The position numbers were made by a program, and so were the translations under genes. The notes beneath the pieces were generated by a model that was not told the DNA's origin, did no database searches, and saw only the letters and a list, made by a program, of their open reading frames with translations. Source: Lewinellaceae bacterium (GTDB taxonomy: Bacteria > Bacteroidota > Bacteroidia > Chitinophagales > Saprospiraceae). From it: a DNA stretch of 64,000 bases. Positions 9,201-17,834 of this stretch are shown one piece after another. Location of the stretch: assembly GCA_016716135.1 (NCBI GenBank), contig JADJWX010000006.1, positions 248,001 to 312,000 of the forward strand, written 5' to 3'. Position 1 is the first letter of the stretch; every line of letters begins with the position of its first letter.

Positions 9201-9779
9201 ATGTCCAACAACATTCCAGGCTACAGCTACGGCCAGGCCGCAACCGCACCGGTAAGCCTTGCCGATCTCGAACTTTTGAAAAAAACCTTGTTGTTCACCG
9301 ACGACGACGTCCGGAACCTGCGGCTTGCCGGCGATGTGCTGGCCGACCAAACGGATGCCATTCTCGATCTCTGGTACGGCTATGTGGGCAGCCACCCGCA
9401 TTTGTTGCAGTATTTCAGCCACCAGGGCGAGCCCGATATGGACTACCTCGGCGCGGTGCGCAAGCGCTTCGGGCAGTGGATCGCCGACCTGTGCAAGCGC
9501 GACTACGATCAGACCTGGCTGAATTACCAGCACGAAATTGCCCTGCGCCACCACAGCGCAAAGAAAAACCGCACCGACGGCGTGACTGCCGCACCCATCA
9601 TCCACTTCCGCTACCTGGTGGCTTTTATTTTCCCGATCACCTTCACGATCAAAGGGTTTTTGGCAAAAAAAGGACATTCCGCCGAACAGGTTGAGGCGAT
9701 GTACGCCGCCTGGTTCAAAGCCGTGACGCTGACGGTTGTGCTTTGGTGTTACCCGTATGTACGGGAGGGCGAATTTTAA
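9201..9779 (+). CDS. Protoglobin (single-domain sensor globin)
   Basis: At 192 aa this is the typical length of single-domain protoglobins. It shows the N-terminal extension, the segment QTDAILDLWYGYVGSHPHLL, and YQHEIALRHH, in which H111 is the likely proximal haem ligand. FIFPITFTIKGFLAKKG follows in the C-terminal helices. Protoglobins bind O2, CO and NO in a haem buried by the extended N-terminus. No output domain is fused. The next genes (DUF2024 and a Cys-rich MarR regulator) suggest a gas- or redox-responsive setting, which is inference. Confidence 0.9.
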   Translation: MSNNIPGYSYGQAATAPVSLADLELLKKTLLFTDDDVRNLRLAGDVLADQTDAILDLWYGYVGSHPHLLQYFSHQGEPDMDYLGAVRKRFGQWIADLCKRDYDQTWLNYQHEIALRHHSAKKNRTDGVTAAPIIHFRYLVAFIFPITFTIKGFLAKKGHSAEQVEAMYAAWFKAVTLTVVLWCYPYVREGEF

Positions 9780-9798
9780 ACCCTTCAGGCAATCGAAA

Positions 9799-10203
9799 AT
9801 GATGAACATAAAAGCTGTTATTCGAAAATTCGGGCTTGCCGGTTTTTTGTTTTTCCTGGCCAAGGGTCTGCTTTGGCTGGCAATCGGAAGCGGCGCCTTG
9901 TATGGTTTTTTACCTAAAAATGATGCTGAAACAATGGAATTAAAAGTTGCAGTGTACGATACCTACGTCGCCAAAAAACAGGGCGGCACCATGCATTTTG
10001 ACATTTTGGTAGATGCCGCGGAAACGGATCTGGAAAAAATTTACGGCTACGGCAGGCAGTACTTGCGCACAAAAGGGCAGGAAGGCCAGCCTTTGACGGC
10101 CAGGCAATGCCGGTTTTGCCATGTGGAGCAGGCTAAAGGGCCCGTGGAAGATTCCATCCGGGCCCGGGGCTACTACATCATCGAAATGGATGGCTGTAAT
10201 TAG
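9799..10203 (+). CDS. DUF2024 protein with in-frame N-terminal membrane segment
   Basis: From the ATG at 9934 (MELKVAVYDTYVAKKQGGTM) the protein is a complete DUF2024 domain of about 89 aa, the usual family length, with the conserved CRFCHVEQA and a GYYIIEMDGC end. The frame is also open upstream to 9799, encoding a 45-residue hydrophobic segment (FGLAGFLFFLAKGLLWLAIG). This looks like a separate small membrane protein that has become continuous with DUF2024. Either start is possible. The family has no known function; the CxxC pair could bind a metal or be redox-active. Confidence 0.75.
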   Translation: MMNIKAVIRKFGLAGFLFFLAKGLLWLAIGSGALYGFLPKNDAETMELKVAVYDTYVAKKQGGTMHFDILVDAAETDLEKIYGYGRQYLRTKGQEGQPLTARQCRFCHVEQAKGPVEDSIRARGYYIIEMDGCN

Positions 10204-10204
10204 T

Positions 10205-10236
10205 TTTGACCTAGTTAATTCGGATTACTAATTTTG
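10205..10236 (+). promoter_or_regulatory. Promoter for the MarR gene
   Basis: TTTG (10205-10208), 20 bp, TAATTTTG (10229-10236) match the Bacteroidetes consensus. The predicted start of transcription lies near 10243, about 30 bases before the MarR ATG. Confidence 0.5.
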
Positions 10237-10273
10237 TGGGGCGGCGCCGTTGTTGCGCTGCCCTTTTTTATCT

Positions 10274-10879
10274 ATGGCAGACAGCATATTTGACCCGCTG
10301 GCGCAAGCCGGCAATTCCGATCTGAAGATCGTCGCGGCTTTTGAACGGCTCAGCGAAGCCTTCCGGGTTTTACTTTGGGAGAAAGCCAAGTTGTTGGGGA
10401 TCAGTCCGATCCAAATTCAAATCCTGATTTTCGTCGAGTATCACCGCGACGAGGCCTGTAAGGTGAGCCATCTGGCCCAGGAGTTTAACCTGACCAAACC
10501 AACCATCAGCGAGGCAGTAAAAGCGCTGGAGCAAAAAGGGTATATCGAACGCCGGACCGAAAGCACGGATGCCCGGAGCCACACCATTCACCTGACCGAA
10601 GCGGGCCGCACCCTTGTCGTGCAAACGGCGCATTTCGCCAACCCGATGCTCGGCGGCCTTGCCCGGATACCGGCTGCCGAAAAAGGCGTGTTGCTGGAGC
10701 AGTTGCTGGGTATGCTGGAACAATTGCAGCGTTCGGGCATTATTTCGGTACAACGCATGTGTTTTTCCTGCCGATTTTACCAGAAACGGGGCGGCGTGCA
10801 CATTTGCCAGTTTTTGAACAAAGCACTCAAAAGCCATGATTTGCGGGTTGATTGTGCGGAATACGAGGCGGCAGGGTGA
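10274..10879 (+). CDS. MarR-family regulator with C-terminal cysteine cluster
   Basis: Start at 10274 (MADSIFDPLAQAGNSDLKIV). A winged helix-turn-helix is clear: VSHLAQEFNLTKPTISEAVK as the recognition region and YIERRTESTDARSHTIHLTE as the wing. The last 50 residues contain four cysteines (CFSC, HIC and DCAE), beyond the usual end of the family. They could bind zinc or an iron-sulfur cluster, or act as a thiol switch. Regulation of the upstream protoglobin/DUF2024 genes is plausible but not shown. Confidence 0.85.
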   Translation: MADSIFDPLAQAGNSDLKIVAAFERLSEAFRVLLWEKAKLLGISPIQIQILIFVEYHRDEACKVSHLAQEFNLTKPTISEAVKALEQKGYIERRTESTDARSHTIHLTEAGRTLVVQTAHFANPMLGGLARIPAAEKGVLLEQLLGMLEQLQRSGIISVQRMCFSCRFYQKRGGVHICQFLNKALKSHDLRVDCAEYEAAG

Positions 10880-10896
10880 CAGGAGTTCGCCGGGTT

Positions 10897-11160
10897 TGAC
10901 CTCATCCCCCATTGCCATCAACGTAAGGAGATTTTAAATCTATTTGATTGACGATTAATTGATTACATGAATACATGATTGCAGAAGTACCCGTAGTGTG
11001 CTCAACATTTTTCATAAAGCAACCGGTATTTCAACATTGCCGGAATGGTGTACTACTTCTTCAATCATGTATTCATGTAATCTGAAATCATGTAATCAAT
11101 TGAATTTCAAATCTATTCGCCTAAAGTTGATGGCATGGGGCCCGGAGGTGGGGCCGGCCC
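10897..11160. repeat. N1: MITE-like palindromic element
   Basis: The outer ends are 'cccccattgccatcaacgta' and 'taaagttgatggcatggggc', imperfect terminal inverted repeats. The inner arms are 'attacatgaatacatgattg' and 'caatcatgtattcatgtaat'. Near-identical copies are N2 (51994, interrupted by IS701) and N3 (53893). There is no ORF inside. Confidence 0.8.
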
Positions 11161-11164
11161 AGAT

Positions 11165-11716
11165 TCAGTCCAGGTATTTTTTGTACACCGGCCTGTATCC
11201 GGCCAGGTACGCAACGGGCATTAGGATGCCGAACAAGACGCGTTGAATTGGAAAAGGCGGCTTCGAAAGCCGGAACACCGCGTTGAATCTGTTGGCCAGC
11301 AGGGCAACTTGCAACAAGCCGGGCATGCCTGCTTCGTTTGTTTTGCCGTCGTTGGCCAGTCCGGTTGCTGTTTCCAGAAAATACTCGGTGTCCATGGCCG
11401 GTTGCACTTTCCAGTTGACGACGGTTTTTTCAGCGCTGTTATTCCACATGGAGTGGATTTTGTTTTTGGGGATGTGCAGCCGCTCGCCTTGTTTCAACAC
11501 ACGCACTTGCCCGTCTATGCGCACGCTTAATTCCCCGGATAGCACCGTGAATTCCTCCTCCTGGTTTGGATGGTAGTGCGGCGCGGGTTCTGTTGAATGG
11601 CCGTTGTAGGTGTGTTCCATCTCCAGCAGTTGACCGCCGGTGTCGTTGGCTGTTTGGAGAAAGGTTATAGCCGTCTGCGTTTTCGGGTTACGGATTGTTT
11701 TGTTTTTATAAGCCAT
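11165..11716 (-). CDS. Cupin-domain protein with C-terminal hydrophobic tail
   Basis: Start at 11716 (MAYKNKTIRNPKTQTAITFL). A single cupin barrel with the two conserved motifs: PAPHYHPNQEEEFTVLSGEL (motif 1, H-x-H...E) and HIPKNKIHSMWNN (motif 2). The last 50 residues are hydrophobic (PIQRVLFGILMPVAYLAGYR) and may anchor it at the membrane. The metal site looks intact; the substrate is unknown. Confidence 0.82.
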   Translation of the reverse strand: MAYKNKTIRNPKTQTAITFLQTANDTGGQLLEMEHTYNGHSTEPAPHYHPNQEEEFTVLSGELSVRIDGQVRVLKQGERLHIPKNKIHSMWNNSAEKTVVNWKVQPAMDTEYFLETATGLANDGKTNEAGMPGLLQVALLANRFNAVFRLSKPPFPIQRVLFGILMPVAYLAGYRPVYKKYLD

Positions 11717-11800
11717 GGCAAAGTAGGGCAGGTGGTGTGTCTTCGTTTTTTGCCTCGTAAGACCAATTTGCAATTGCCGAAGGTTGCACGACCGGCTTTT

Positions 11801-12259
11801 TCAAAAAATCAGGCTGAGTTGTTCGTTTTCCGCCAGTTGCGCCCAGCTGCGGCACAGGTCGTCAAATTGGACTTGCATAGCCTCTACGGTTGCGAGGGGG
11901 ATTTCGGGGATATGAATCTGTGGCATACGTTGCGCTTCCCATTCGACCAGTTCGATAAATTCCGTGGCGGTGCAGGCGCCGGCGGCAAGTGCCTGGAGGT
12001 TGCGCGACAGAATTTCGGCCAGCCAGGATTCCGGCCCCAGGGTTCGGATGACCGCCTTGTCGGATAGCTCCTGGATGGTCCTGCCCGATTTTATGTTTCC
12101 GAAAAAACCTGCTTGCAGCCGGAAGGTCGTTTCCACCACAAAATGCGCCAGATCGTGGTTGGGGAAATCCGGGCCGAGGTTTTCCCGGGTAAAGGTACCG
12201 TCGGCGCGGGTGCAGGTGAGTATGGTTTTGTTGTTGTTTTTTGAAAGCAGGATTTGCAT
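11801..12259 (-). CDS. Hypothetical protein, about 153 aa
   Basis: Start at 12259 (MQILLSKNNNKTILTCTRAD), with an alternative ATG six codons upstream. The protein is soluble. It contains FPNHDLAHFVVETTF, a helix-rich segment reminiscent of small stress or DinB-like proteins, but no family is assigned. Codon use is like that of neighbouring core genes, so it is probably real. Confidence 0.6.
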   Translation of the reverse strand: MQILLSKNNNKTILTCTRADGTFTRENLGPDFPNHDLAHFVVETTFRLQAGFFGNIKSGRTIQELSDKAVIRTLGPESWLAEILSRNLQALAAGACTATEFIELVEWEAQRMPQIHIPEIPLATVEAMQVQFDDLCRSWAQLAENEQLSLIF

Positions 12260-12302
12260 GGTGTTGCAGTTTGACATTTGATTGCCAACACTTCCCGAAC
12301 CG

Positions 12303-12446
12303 GAATCTAATCCGCGTTTTCGCTAGAGGCGTATCCGTGGCATCCGTTCCATTTTTGTTCTCCAGGAAATGCTTTTCCGACGTAGGAGGATTTGAACGCG
12401 GATGCCACGGATTCGCCTACGGCGAAACGCGGATTTTCGCGGATTA
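12303..12446. repeat. K2: 'atccgcg' palindromic repeat
   Basis: The left arm taatccgcgttttcgc and the right arm gcgaaacgcggattttcgcg flank a centre unlike those of K1, K3 and K4. It lies in the spacer between two minus-strand genes and ends ten bases before the DUF4269 stop. Confidence 0.75.
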
Positions 12447-12455
12447 GTTTTCCGG

Positions 12456-13001
12456 TTAAGGTAATTTCCGGTTTAGCGGTTCGGATTCAAGGGACAGCAA
12501 TTCGAGGTAGGGGTCGCCGTTCAGGCCCAGCAGCCTGGCGAATGCGGGTTCTGTTTTTATACCCTGTTTTTTTAGTGCAATGATCTGCTGCCGGAAGGCT
12601 GCGCCGCGCTCCTGCAGGATGCGGTGCTCGACGAGCATGTGCCGGTAGGCGTTTTGTTGGCGGGTGGGAACGGCCTGGCCGAAGAGTTCGACCGGGAAGC
12701 CGTCGAGTTCGAAATTGGCCACTACGCAGGCCTGCCCGTGGATGCTTTTTTCGCGGATGCTGAAACCGGGGGCGTCGCGGAAACCGGTCTCCACGGCGGC
12801 CCGGAAGGCCGGCAGGTCGGGGGCGTGGCAGCAGATGTCGAGGTCGCTGCTGTCGATGTCGATGCCGATGGGGATGGTGCCGGTGAGGATGGGGTCGTAG
12901 GGCTCCAGTTTTTCCAGTACCCGGTACCGGGTGAGGATGCGCCATGCGCGGCGCTGGCTGGGGGTGCCGGATTGGAGGTAGGCGATGGTGGTGAAGGTCA
13001 T
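12456..13001 (-). CDS. DUF4269 nucleotidyltransferase-like protein
   Basis: A 181-aa protein with the DUF4269 signature TGTIPIGIDIDSSDLDICCH, whose D-x-D pair resembles the metal-binding residues of nucleotidyltransferase folds. The N-terminal RRAWRILTRYRVLEKLEPYD and C-terminal FARLLGLNGDPYLELLSLE are also family-like. Complete length. A role in nucleotidyl transfer is inferred from the motif only. Confidence 0.85.
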   Translation of the reverse strand: MTFTTIAYLQSGTPSQRRAWRILTRYRVLEKLEPYDPILTGTIPIGIDIDSSDLDICCHAPDLPAFRAAVETGFRDAPGFSIREKSIHGQACVVANFELDGFPVELFGQAVPTRQQNAYRHMLVEHRILQERGAAFRQQIIALKKQGIKTEPAFARLLGLNGDPYLELLSLESEPLNRKLP

Positions 13002-13016
13002 TTTATGAAATACTAC

Positions 13017-13140
13017 TCAGATTTATGTTCATCTGGTCTTCCGGGACTTTGGGCGTTGTCTGGCAGTTTTTTTTAGAAAAGTTGGAGACTTGTTTACGTC
13101 GCGCGTCGCAGTGCAGGGGCCAAGTGAGGGGGTGACTGGC
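13017..13140 (+). repeat. T0: outlying unit of the tandem array
   Basis: One unit containing 'ttatgttcatctggtcttcc', 'ggagacttgtttacgtcgcg' and the half palindrome 'aagtgagggggtgact', as in the array at 14757-15707. It is separated from that array by MITE P1 and the IS701 copy. Confidence 0.75.
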
Positions 13141-13161
13141 AGTCTAATGTCGTCAATTTAA
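13141..13161 (+). repeat. P1 left end: MITE-like element, interrupted
   Basis: The left inverted repeat agtctaatgtcgtcaa followed by TTAA. The element continues at 14595-14756 after the IS701 insertion. The uninterrupted copy is P2. Confidence 0.75.
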
Positions 13162-14594
13162 TTCTACTTTGTCACTTTAAGTTCATCTGTGCTTCCGGGG
13201 CTTTGGGCGTCCGGCAGTTTTTATGAACGAAATACCACTTAAAAAAAAAAAGTGTAGGAGGTTATTGCAGCGCTATGAGCATTTATTCACGGTATATCGA
13301 CGGAATAATTCGCAAGTGTTTAATCATTATTTTAGTGGCCTTTTTCCATGAATGTAAACACAACATCGAGGCGCATGGACGAACGAACAGAAGGGAGTGA
13401 TTACCGCGGTTGCATCACTTTATAAGTGATTCGCCTTGGCCATATAAGCCTGTTTTAGAGGCTGTTGGACGTGATATGAGCGAATTATTGCGTCAGCGAG
13501 GAGAACCTGTTGGTTTACTTATAGATGAAAGTGGGCACCGCAAGAGTGGCGACAAATCGGTTGGAGTAACCCGGCAGTACCTTGGAAGCATCGGCAAAAC
13601 AGACAACGGTCAGGTAGGGGGTTTTTGCATCCCTGTCTCAAGGGCGATGATGTAGCGATGGTTAATACCCGCTTGTACCTACCTAAGGAATGGACGGAAG
13701 ATAAAAAGCGCTGTGACAAAGCAGGGATTCCGCTGCAAGACCAGGAGTTTAAAACCAAGCCCAAGTTGGCATTAGAGATGCTTAAAGAAGCCCAAGGTGT
13801 CATTGAATATGATTGGGTAGGAGGCGATGCGGTCTATGGGGAGTCAACTGAATTACGACTGGTTATTGGTGCATTGGGTAGGACATTTGTCCTGGATAGA
13901 CACGGTCAATCAGCGGTATATCTAAAACACCCTAAGCCCTATATACCAGATGGGCCGGCTGGGCGCGGTGGCATTAAAAAAACACCTACAAATCTGATGA
14001 ACAGGATATTAAGGTCGGGGGTTGCTAAAAATTTTGTCTGATTCGCAGTGGAAAACTTACACCCATAGACAAGGGACCAAAGGCGAAAAACCCGTCAAGT
14101 CGTTTGCTTGGATGTTTTCATTTGGAATAAACGTTTCGTGCGAAAATGATGCCGTAGAAGAACTTCGGCTTATCATTAGTCGTGAAGTAGATGGGCCGAA
14201 ATAAAATTCAGTATCACCAACAACCTGCGCCGGCAGGCCATCAATCACTTTCTGATTGCGATTTGCGTTTTCAGGCAAATGCAACGATACTGGGTAGAAA
14301 GGGCTATTCAGGATTGCAAAGACACTTTAGGTATGACGGATTATCAAGTAAGAACCTGGCGCGCCTGGCATCACCATATCACATTGACAATCGATGGCCT
14401 TATTATATGCTGGAACAAAAAATATTACATGAAGAGCATATCCCTCTGCTCTCCTGTCCTGATAAAAGTTTTTTTTGCTATGAATCTACCTCTAAAAACT
14501 TTTTCAGAACAGCAAGTTTGGGAGTTGATTGTAAAACGACATGAACTACGGCAAAAGGACTTGGATCGATACCGTTTAAAGTGACAAAGTAGAA
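13162..14594 (+). mobile_element. IS701-family element, copy 1 (degenerate)
   Basis: 1433 bp bounded by inverted repeats TTCTACTTTGTCACTTTAA and its complement. It is flanked by TTAA on both sides (13158-13161, 14595-14598), which fits the 4-bp YTAR target duplication of the IS701 family. The uninterrupted target exists in P2 at 15724-15727. Copy 2 lies at 52235-53660 on the other strand. Just inside the left repeat, bases 13181-13219 are not IS sequence but match the tandem-array unit. Confidence 0.85.
13221..14583 (+). pseudogene. IS701-family DDE transposase, frameshifted
   Basis: Fragments in all three frames add up to one IS701-type transposase of about 440 aa. Readable parts include FISDSPWPYKPVLEAVGRDM, GLLIDESGHRKSGDKSVGVT (first catalytic Asp region), EYDWVGGDAVYGES, and MQRYWVERAIQDCKDTLGMT near the C-terminus. 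Compared with copy 2 there are single-base indels near 13400, 13620, 13980, 14080 and 14200. The original start codon is lost where array sequence replaces the 5' end. Not functional as written. Confidence 0.85.
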
Positions 14595-14756
14595 TTAAGG
14601 AATCAGAGGAGGTAGACACTTTTCAAATTGAACTTTTGACTTCTTCAAGAGCAATATCAGTTCGGGAAGTTCCTTTTAAGTCAAATTTGAAAAGTCTAAT
14701 TTGAAAAGTCAAAAGTGTTCACCCACCCAAATACTTTAAGTTGACGACATTAGACT
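14595..14756 (+). repeat. P1 right part: MITE-like element
   Basis: The continuation of P1 after IS701. It holds the inner inverted words gacacttttcaaatt / tttgaaaagtcaaaagtg and ends in the inverted repeat ttgacgacattagact. Confidence 0.75.
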
Positions 14757-15707
14757 CGCAGTCACCCCCTCACTCTAAGCCTGAAGGGAACATGCGCCGC
14801 GCGATTTATGTTCTTCTGTGCTTCCGGGGCTTTGGGCGTTGTCCGGCAGTTTTTTTTAAGAAAAGTTGGAGACTTGTTTACGTCGCGCGTCGCAGTGCAG
14901 GGGCCAAGTGAGGGGGTGACTGCGAGTCACCCCCTCACTATCAGCCCGAAGGGAACATGCGCCGTGCGATTTATGTTCTTCTGTGCTTCCGGGGCTTTGG
15001 GCGTTGTCCGGCAGTTTTTTTAAGAAAATTTGGAGACTTGTTTACGTCGCGCGTCGCAGTAGCCAGTTAGGGGGACTGCGAGTCACCCCCTCACTATAAG
15101 CCCGAAGGGAACATGCGCCGCGCGATTTATGTTCATCTGGTCTTCCGGGACTTTGGGCGTTGTCTGGCAGTTTTTTTTAGAAAAGTTGGAGACTTGTTTA
15201 CGTCGCGGGTCGCAGTGCAGGGGGGTGACTGCGAGTCACCCCTCACTATCAGCCTGAAGGGAACATGCGCCGGGGATTTAGTCTCTTCTGTGCTTCCGGG
15301 GCTTGGGGCGGTGCCAGCAGTTTTTAAGAGAAGTTGACCGTTGCTGTTTTGCCGTCGCGCAGTAGTGCAGTGAGCCAAGCGAGGGGTGACTGCGAGTGCC
15401 CCCTTCACTATAAGCCCGAAGGGAACATGCGCCGCGCGAATTATGTTCATCTGGTCTTCCGGACTTTGGGCGTTGTCTGGCAGGTTTTTTAGAAAAGTTG
15501 GAACTTGTTTACGTCGCGCGTCGCTCGTGCAGGAGCTCGATGTGGGGTTGACTGCTGGAGCCCCCTCAATATAACCATGCAACACGTGCGATTTATTCCA
15601 TCTGGTCTTCCGGGACTTTGGGCGTTGCCTGGCAGTTCCTACATTTATTTTGAGACTGGTTTACGGTCGCGCGTCGCAGTGCAGGAACAAGTTAGAGGGG
15701 GGCTGGC
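14757..15707 (+). repeat. Tandem array T, about six units of 150-165 bp
   Basis: Each unit contains 'gcccgaagggaacatgcgcc', 'ggggctttgggcgttgtccg', a T-run, and 'ggagacttgtttacgtcgcg', and is joined to the next by a palindrome. At 14907-14939 the palindrome is perfect, with a 15-bp stem (AGTGAGGGGGTGACT) and a GCG loop. Units further right are more diverged. No conserved reading frame runs across units. A related unit occurs at 18430-18560. Confidence 0.85.
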
Positions 15708-15898
15708 AGTCAAAGTCGTCAATTTAAGAAATCAGAGGAGGTGGACACTTTTCAAATTTGACTTTTCAAATTGAACTTTGACTTCTTCAAGAGCAATATC
15801 AGTTCGGGAAGTTCCTTTTAAGTCAAATTTGAAAAGTCTAATTTGAAAAGTCAAAAGTGTTCACCCACCCAAATACTTTAAGTTGACGACATTAGACT
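15708..15898 (+). repeat. P2: intact MITE-like element (empty IS701 site)
   Basis: 191 bp with ends agtcaaagtcgtcaa and ttgacgacattagact. The inner stem is formed by acacttttcaaatttgac and its counterpart at about 15820-15860. It has no ORF and lies inside the tandem array. Bases 15724-15727 (TTAA) are the site that IS701 occupies in P1. Confidence 0.8.
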
Positions 15899-15988
15899 CG
15901 CAGTCACCCCCTCACTATCAGCCTGAAGGTTCGGAGATTTGATGACGGTATGTGCCGCGTCGCCGACGCTCGTAAACGTGGTTTTAAT

Positions 15989-16020
15989 TGGAAGATATTG
16001 GGCCAGCGGGGAAAGGGACA
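15989..16020 (-). repeat. Post-stop motif CCCCGCTGGCCCAA (S41 gene)
   Basis: Read on the minus strand, TTTCCCCGCTGGCCCAATAT follows the S41 protease stop by about 15 bases. The same motif follows the stop codons of other minus-strand genes at 34085, 34950 and 40829, and variants occur at 18600-18728 and 45570. Confidence 0.6.
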
Positions 16021-16030
16021 AACCGGGGAG

Positions 16031-17395
16031 TCAATCCTGCTTCAGCAAGTCCTCCACATACGCCCGCTCTTTATCTACATTTTCCAGCAGTTCGTCAATC
16101 GAATAGGAAATAAGGTGGTCCGGCATCAGCCCGCGGTTCGACGTTTGTTGTTTGGAGGAGGGTGGAAACAGGGACAGGTAGCGCGGAATGAATACCCGGA
16201 TGTTGAGGTTGGGCAAGTTGACTGCCTGTTTGGAACCGGCCACAAAACCCTCAAAACGGCTGCACGCTTCCGAGCCAATGATGATGGCGTCGGTGTATTC
16301 ACGCAGGTAGCGGGCCAGGGATGCAGCACTGGAAAAAGTGCCGGCATTTACCAGTACGTAGATTTTCCCATTGAAAGCCTGTTTATGCCGCTTCGGCAAT
16401 TTTAGTTCCTGTTTTTTGCCGCGCCAGGAGATGCTGGTCCGGTAAATACCTTTTTGGTTTTGTTTAAGTATAAAAGGCAGCATGTCTTCCGCAAGTTCAT
16501 TTCTGCCGCCGTAGTTGTCGCGGAGGTCGATCACCAGTGTTTGTATAGATTTTTCATACAATTCTTTAAAAATACCGCCATACAGTTTTTTGGCATCTAC
16601 CTTGAATTGTTCCACCAGTTGCCAGCTAAAACTTTTCAGGTTCAGCCAGCCGGTTCCATCCTGGATTTCGAAGGTATAGAGATCATCGATCGTCTGGCCA
16701 CCGGGGGCTTCATCTTGCTTTTCGTTAGACTGGTTTTCCATTTGCCGGCGTCTGGTCAGTGCGTCTATCGTTATGGTGCGGCGGGTCGTTTCCCGATAGG
16801 GCGTATAGGCGATTTCAAAGGTTTCGGGTTGTTCGACATAGAAGTAATACAACCAGCTGAAACCCTGGGTCAACCGGTTGTAAAAACTACCGGGGATTTC
16901 ACCATCTGTCGGCAGGCATGCTCTCAGGCGGTCGAGGATTGCTGTGGCGGGCAGGCCGTTTATCGAATGAATTTCCGCGCCTTTTTGCATAGTTGTGTCG
17001 TTGCTGACATTGGATTTTACATAGATACGGCCATCCAGTACATATATCCCCAGCGGCAGGTAGCGGTAGGTGTTGTTGAGGAAACCCATATGCACGGAGT
17101 CGTGCCACTCGCCGAGGCCGTAGTGCCCTTCGTTGCCCAGTGATGCCAGTTTGGAAACCAGTTGGAAACCTTCCAGTCGGGTCATATTGTCCCGCGCTTC
17201 CCTGAGCACGCTTTCGGCCTTCGTATTGAATTCCGGATTGTACAGATGGATTTTTGGGTGGAAGAGTTCCATCCGGCTTTTCAGGTAACTCAGGTCGTCG
17301 ATGATTTGTTGGCGGCTGTAGCCCTGTGCATTGGCCAGGCAATTGAAAAGAAGGAAAATTCCGGCGATTAAAAATGATTTGGAAAAAATAGTCAT
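16031..17395 (-). CDS. S41-family peptidase, exported
   Basis: A 454-aa protein with a signal peptide (MTIFSKSFLIAGIFLLFNCL, cut near ANA-QG). A cap region is followed by a PDZ-like segment (GAEIHSINGLPATAILDRL) and the C-terminal-processing-peptidase core. The latter contains QTLVIDLRDNYGGRNELA and VLVNAGTFSSAASLARYLRE, in which the serine after GTF is the probable nucleophile. Length and order are normal for Bacteroidota S41 proteins, which degrade or process exported proteins. Start by signal peptide. Confidence 0.88.
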   Translation of the reverse strand: MTIFSKSFLIAGIFLLFNCLANAQGYSRQQIIDDLSYLKSRMELFHPKIHLYNPEFNTKAESVLREARDNMTRLEGFQLVSKLASLGNEGHYGLGEWHDSVHMGFLNNTYRYLPLGIYVLDGRIYVKSNVSNDTTMQKGAEIHSINGLPATAILDRLRACLPTDGEIPGSFYNRLTQGFSWLYYFYVEQPETFEIAYTPYRETTRRTITIDALTRRRQMENQSNEKQDEAPGGQTIDDLYTFEIQDGTGWLNLKSFSWQLVEQFKVDAKKLYGGIFKELYEKSIQTLVIDLRDNYGGRNELAEDMLPFILKQNQKGIYRTSISWRGKKQELKLPKRHKQAFNGKIYVLVNAGTFSSAASLARYLREYTDAIIIGSEACSRFEGFVAGSKQAVNLPNLNIRVFIPRYLSLFPPSSKQQTSNRGLMPDHLISYSIDELLENVDKERAYVEDLLKQD

Positions 17396-17416
17396 GATGT
17401 GTGAATTTTTATGTTA

Positions 17417-17758
17417 TCAGGCCATCCGGGTTCTTTTAAGCGTATGTTGGTGACACGGTCGAAGAATACTATGGAGCAGGTGTGGGGCGCTGCGCATTAC
17501 CGGACACAAAAGTACCCGGTAGCATGGTTTGACAGTCGCTGCTTTTTTGGCCAACAGGCAGCATGCAAGGCTTTTTCGACTATTCCGGTTCCAGTGCCTT
17601 GTCAAGCAACCAATCTGCTCGCGGTTCAGTGCAAAATTGCGACAATTGTTGCAACCGCAGGATTTTGGGCAACCCGCCGGCGCCTCGTCGTACACCGTTT
17701 TTGTTCTTTGGTAATCAACCTCGAATATCCAGTTTTTGAATAAGACTGTTTTTTTCAT
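17417..17758 (-). pseudogene. Remnant of a small Cys-rich conserved protein
   Basis: The first 45 residues look like the start of a conserved family: MKKTVLFKNWIFEVDYQRTK, then CPKSCGCNNCRNFALNRE. After NREQI the frame loses similarity and becomes low-complexity. Other frames downstream carry short plausible pieces (WLLDKALEPE, VEKALHAACWPKK), so the gene is probably broken by more than one indel. Its function is unknown. Confidence 0.45.
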
Positions 17759-17834
17759 GCGGGGAGCGAAAATTGAAAGCCGTGCCTGAAGTTGATCTCA
17801 AACACGGCTTTCCGATACGAAAAATGCGGTTTTG

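Noticed and set aside
14757..15707. CRISPR array
   Set aside because: Units are 150-165 bp with nearly the whole unit conserved; there are no short repeats with unique spacers of equal size.
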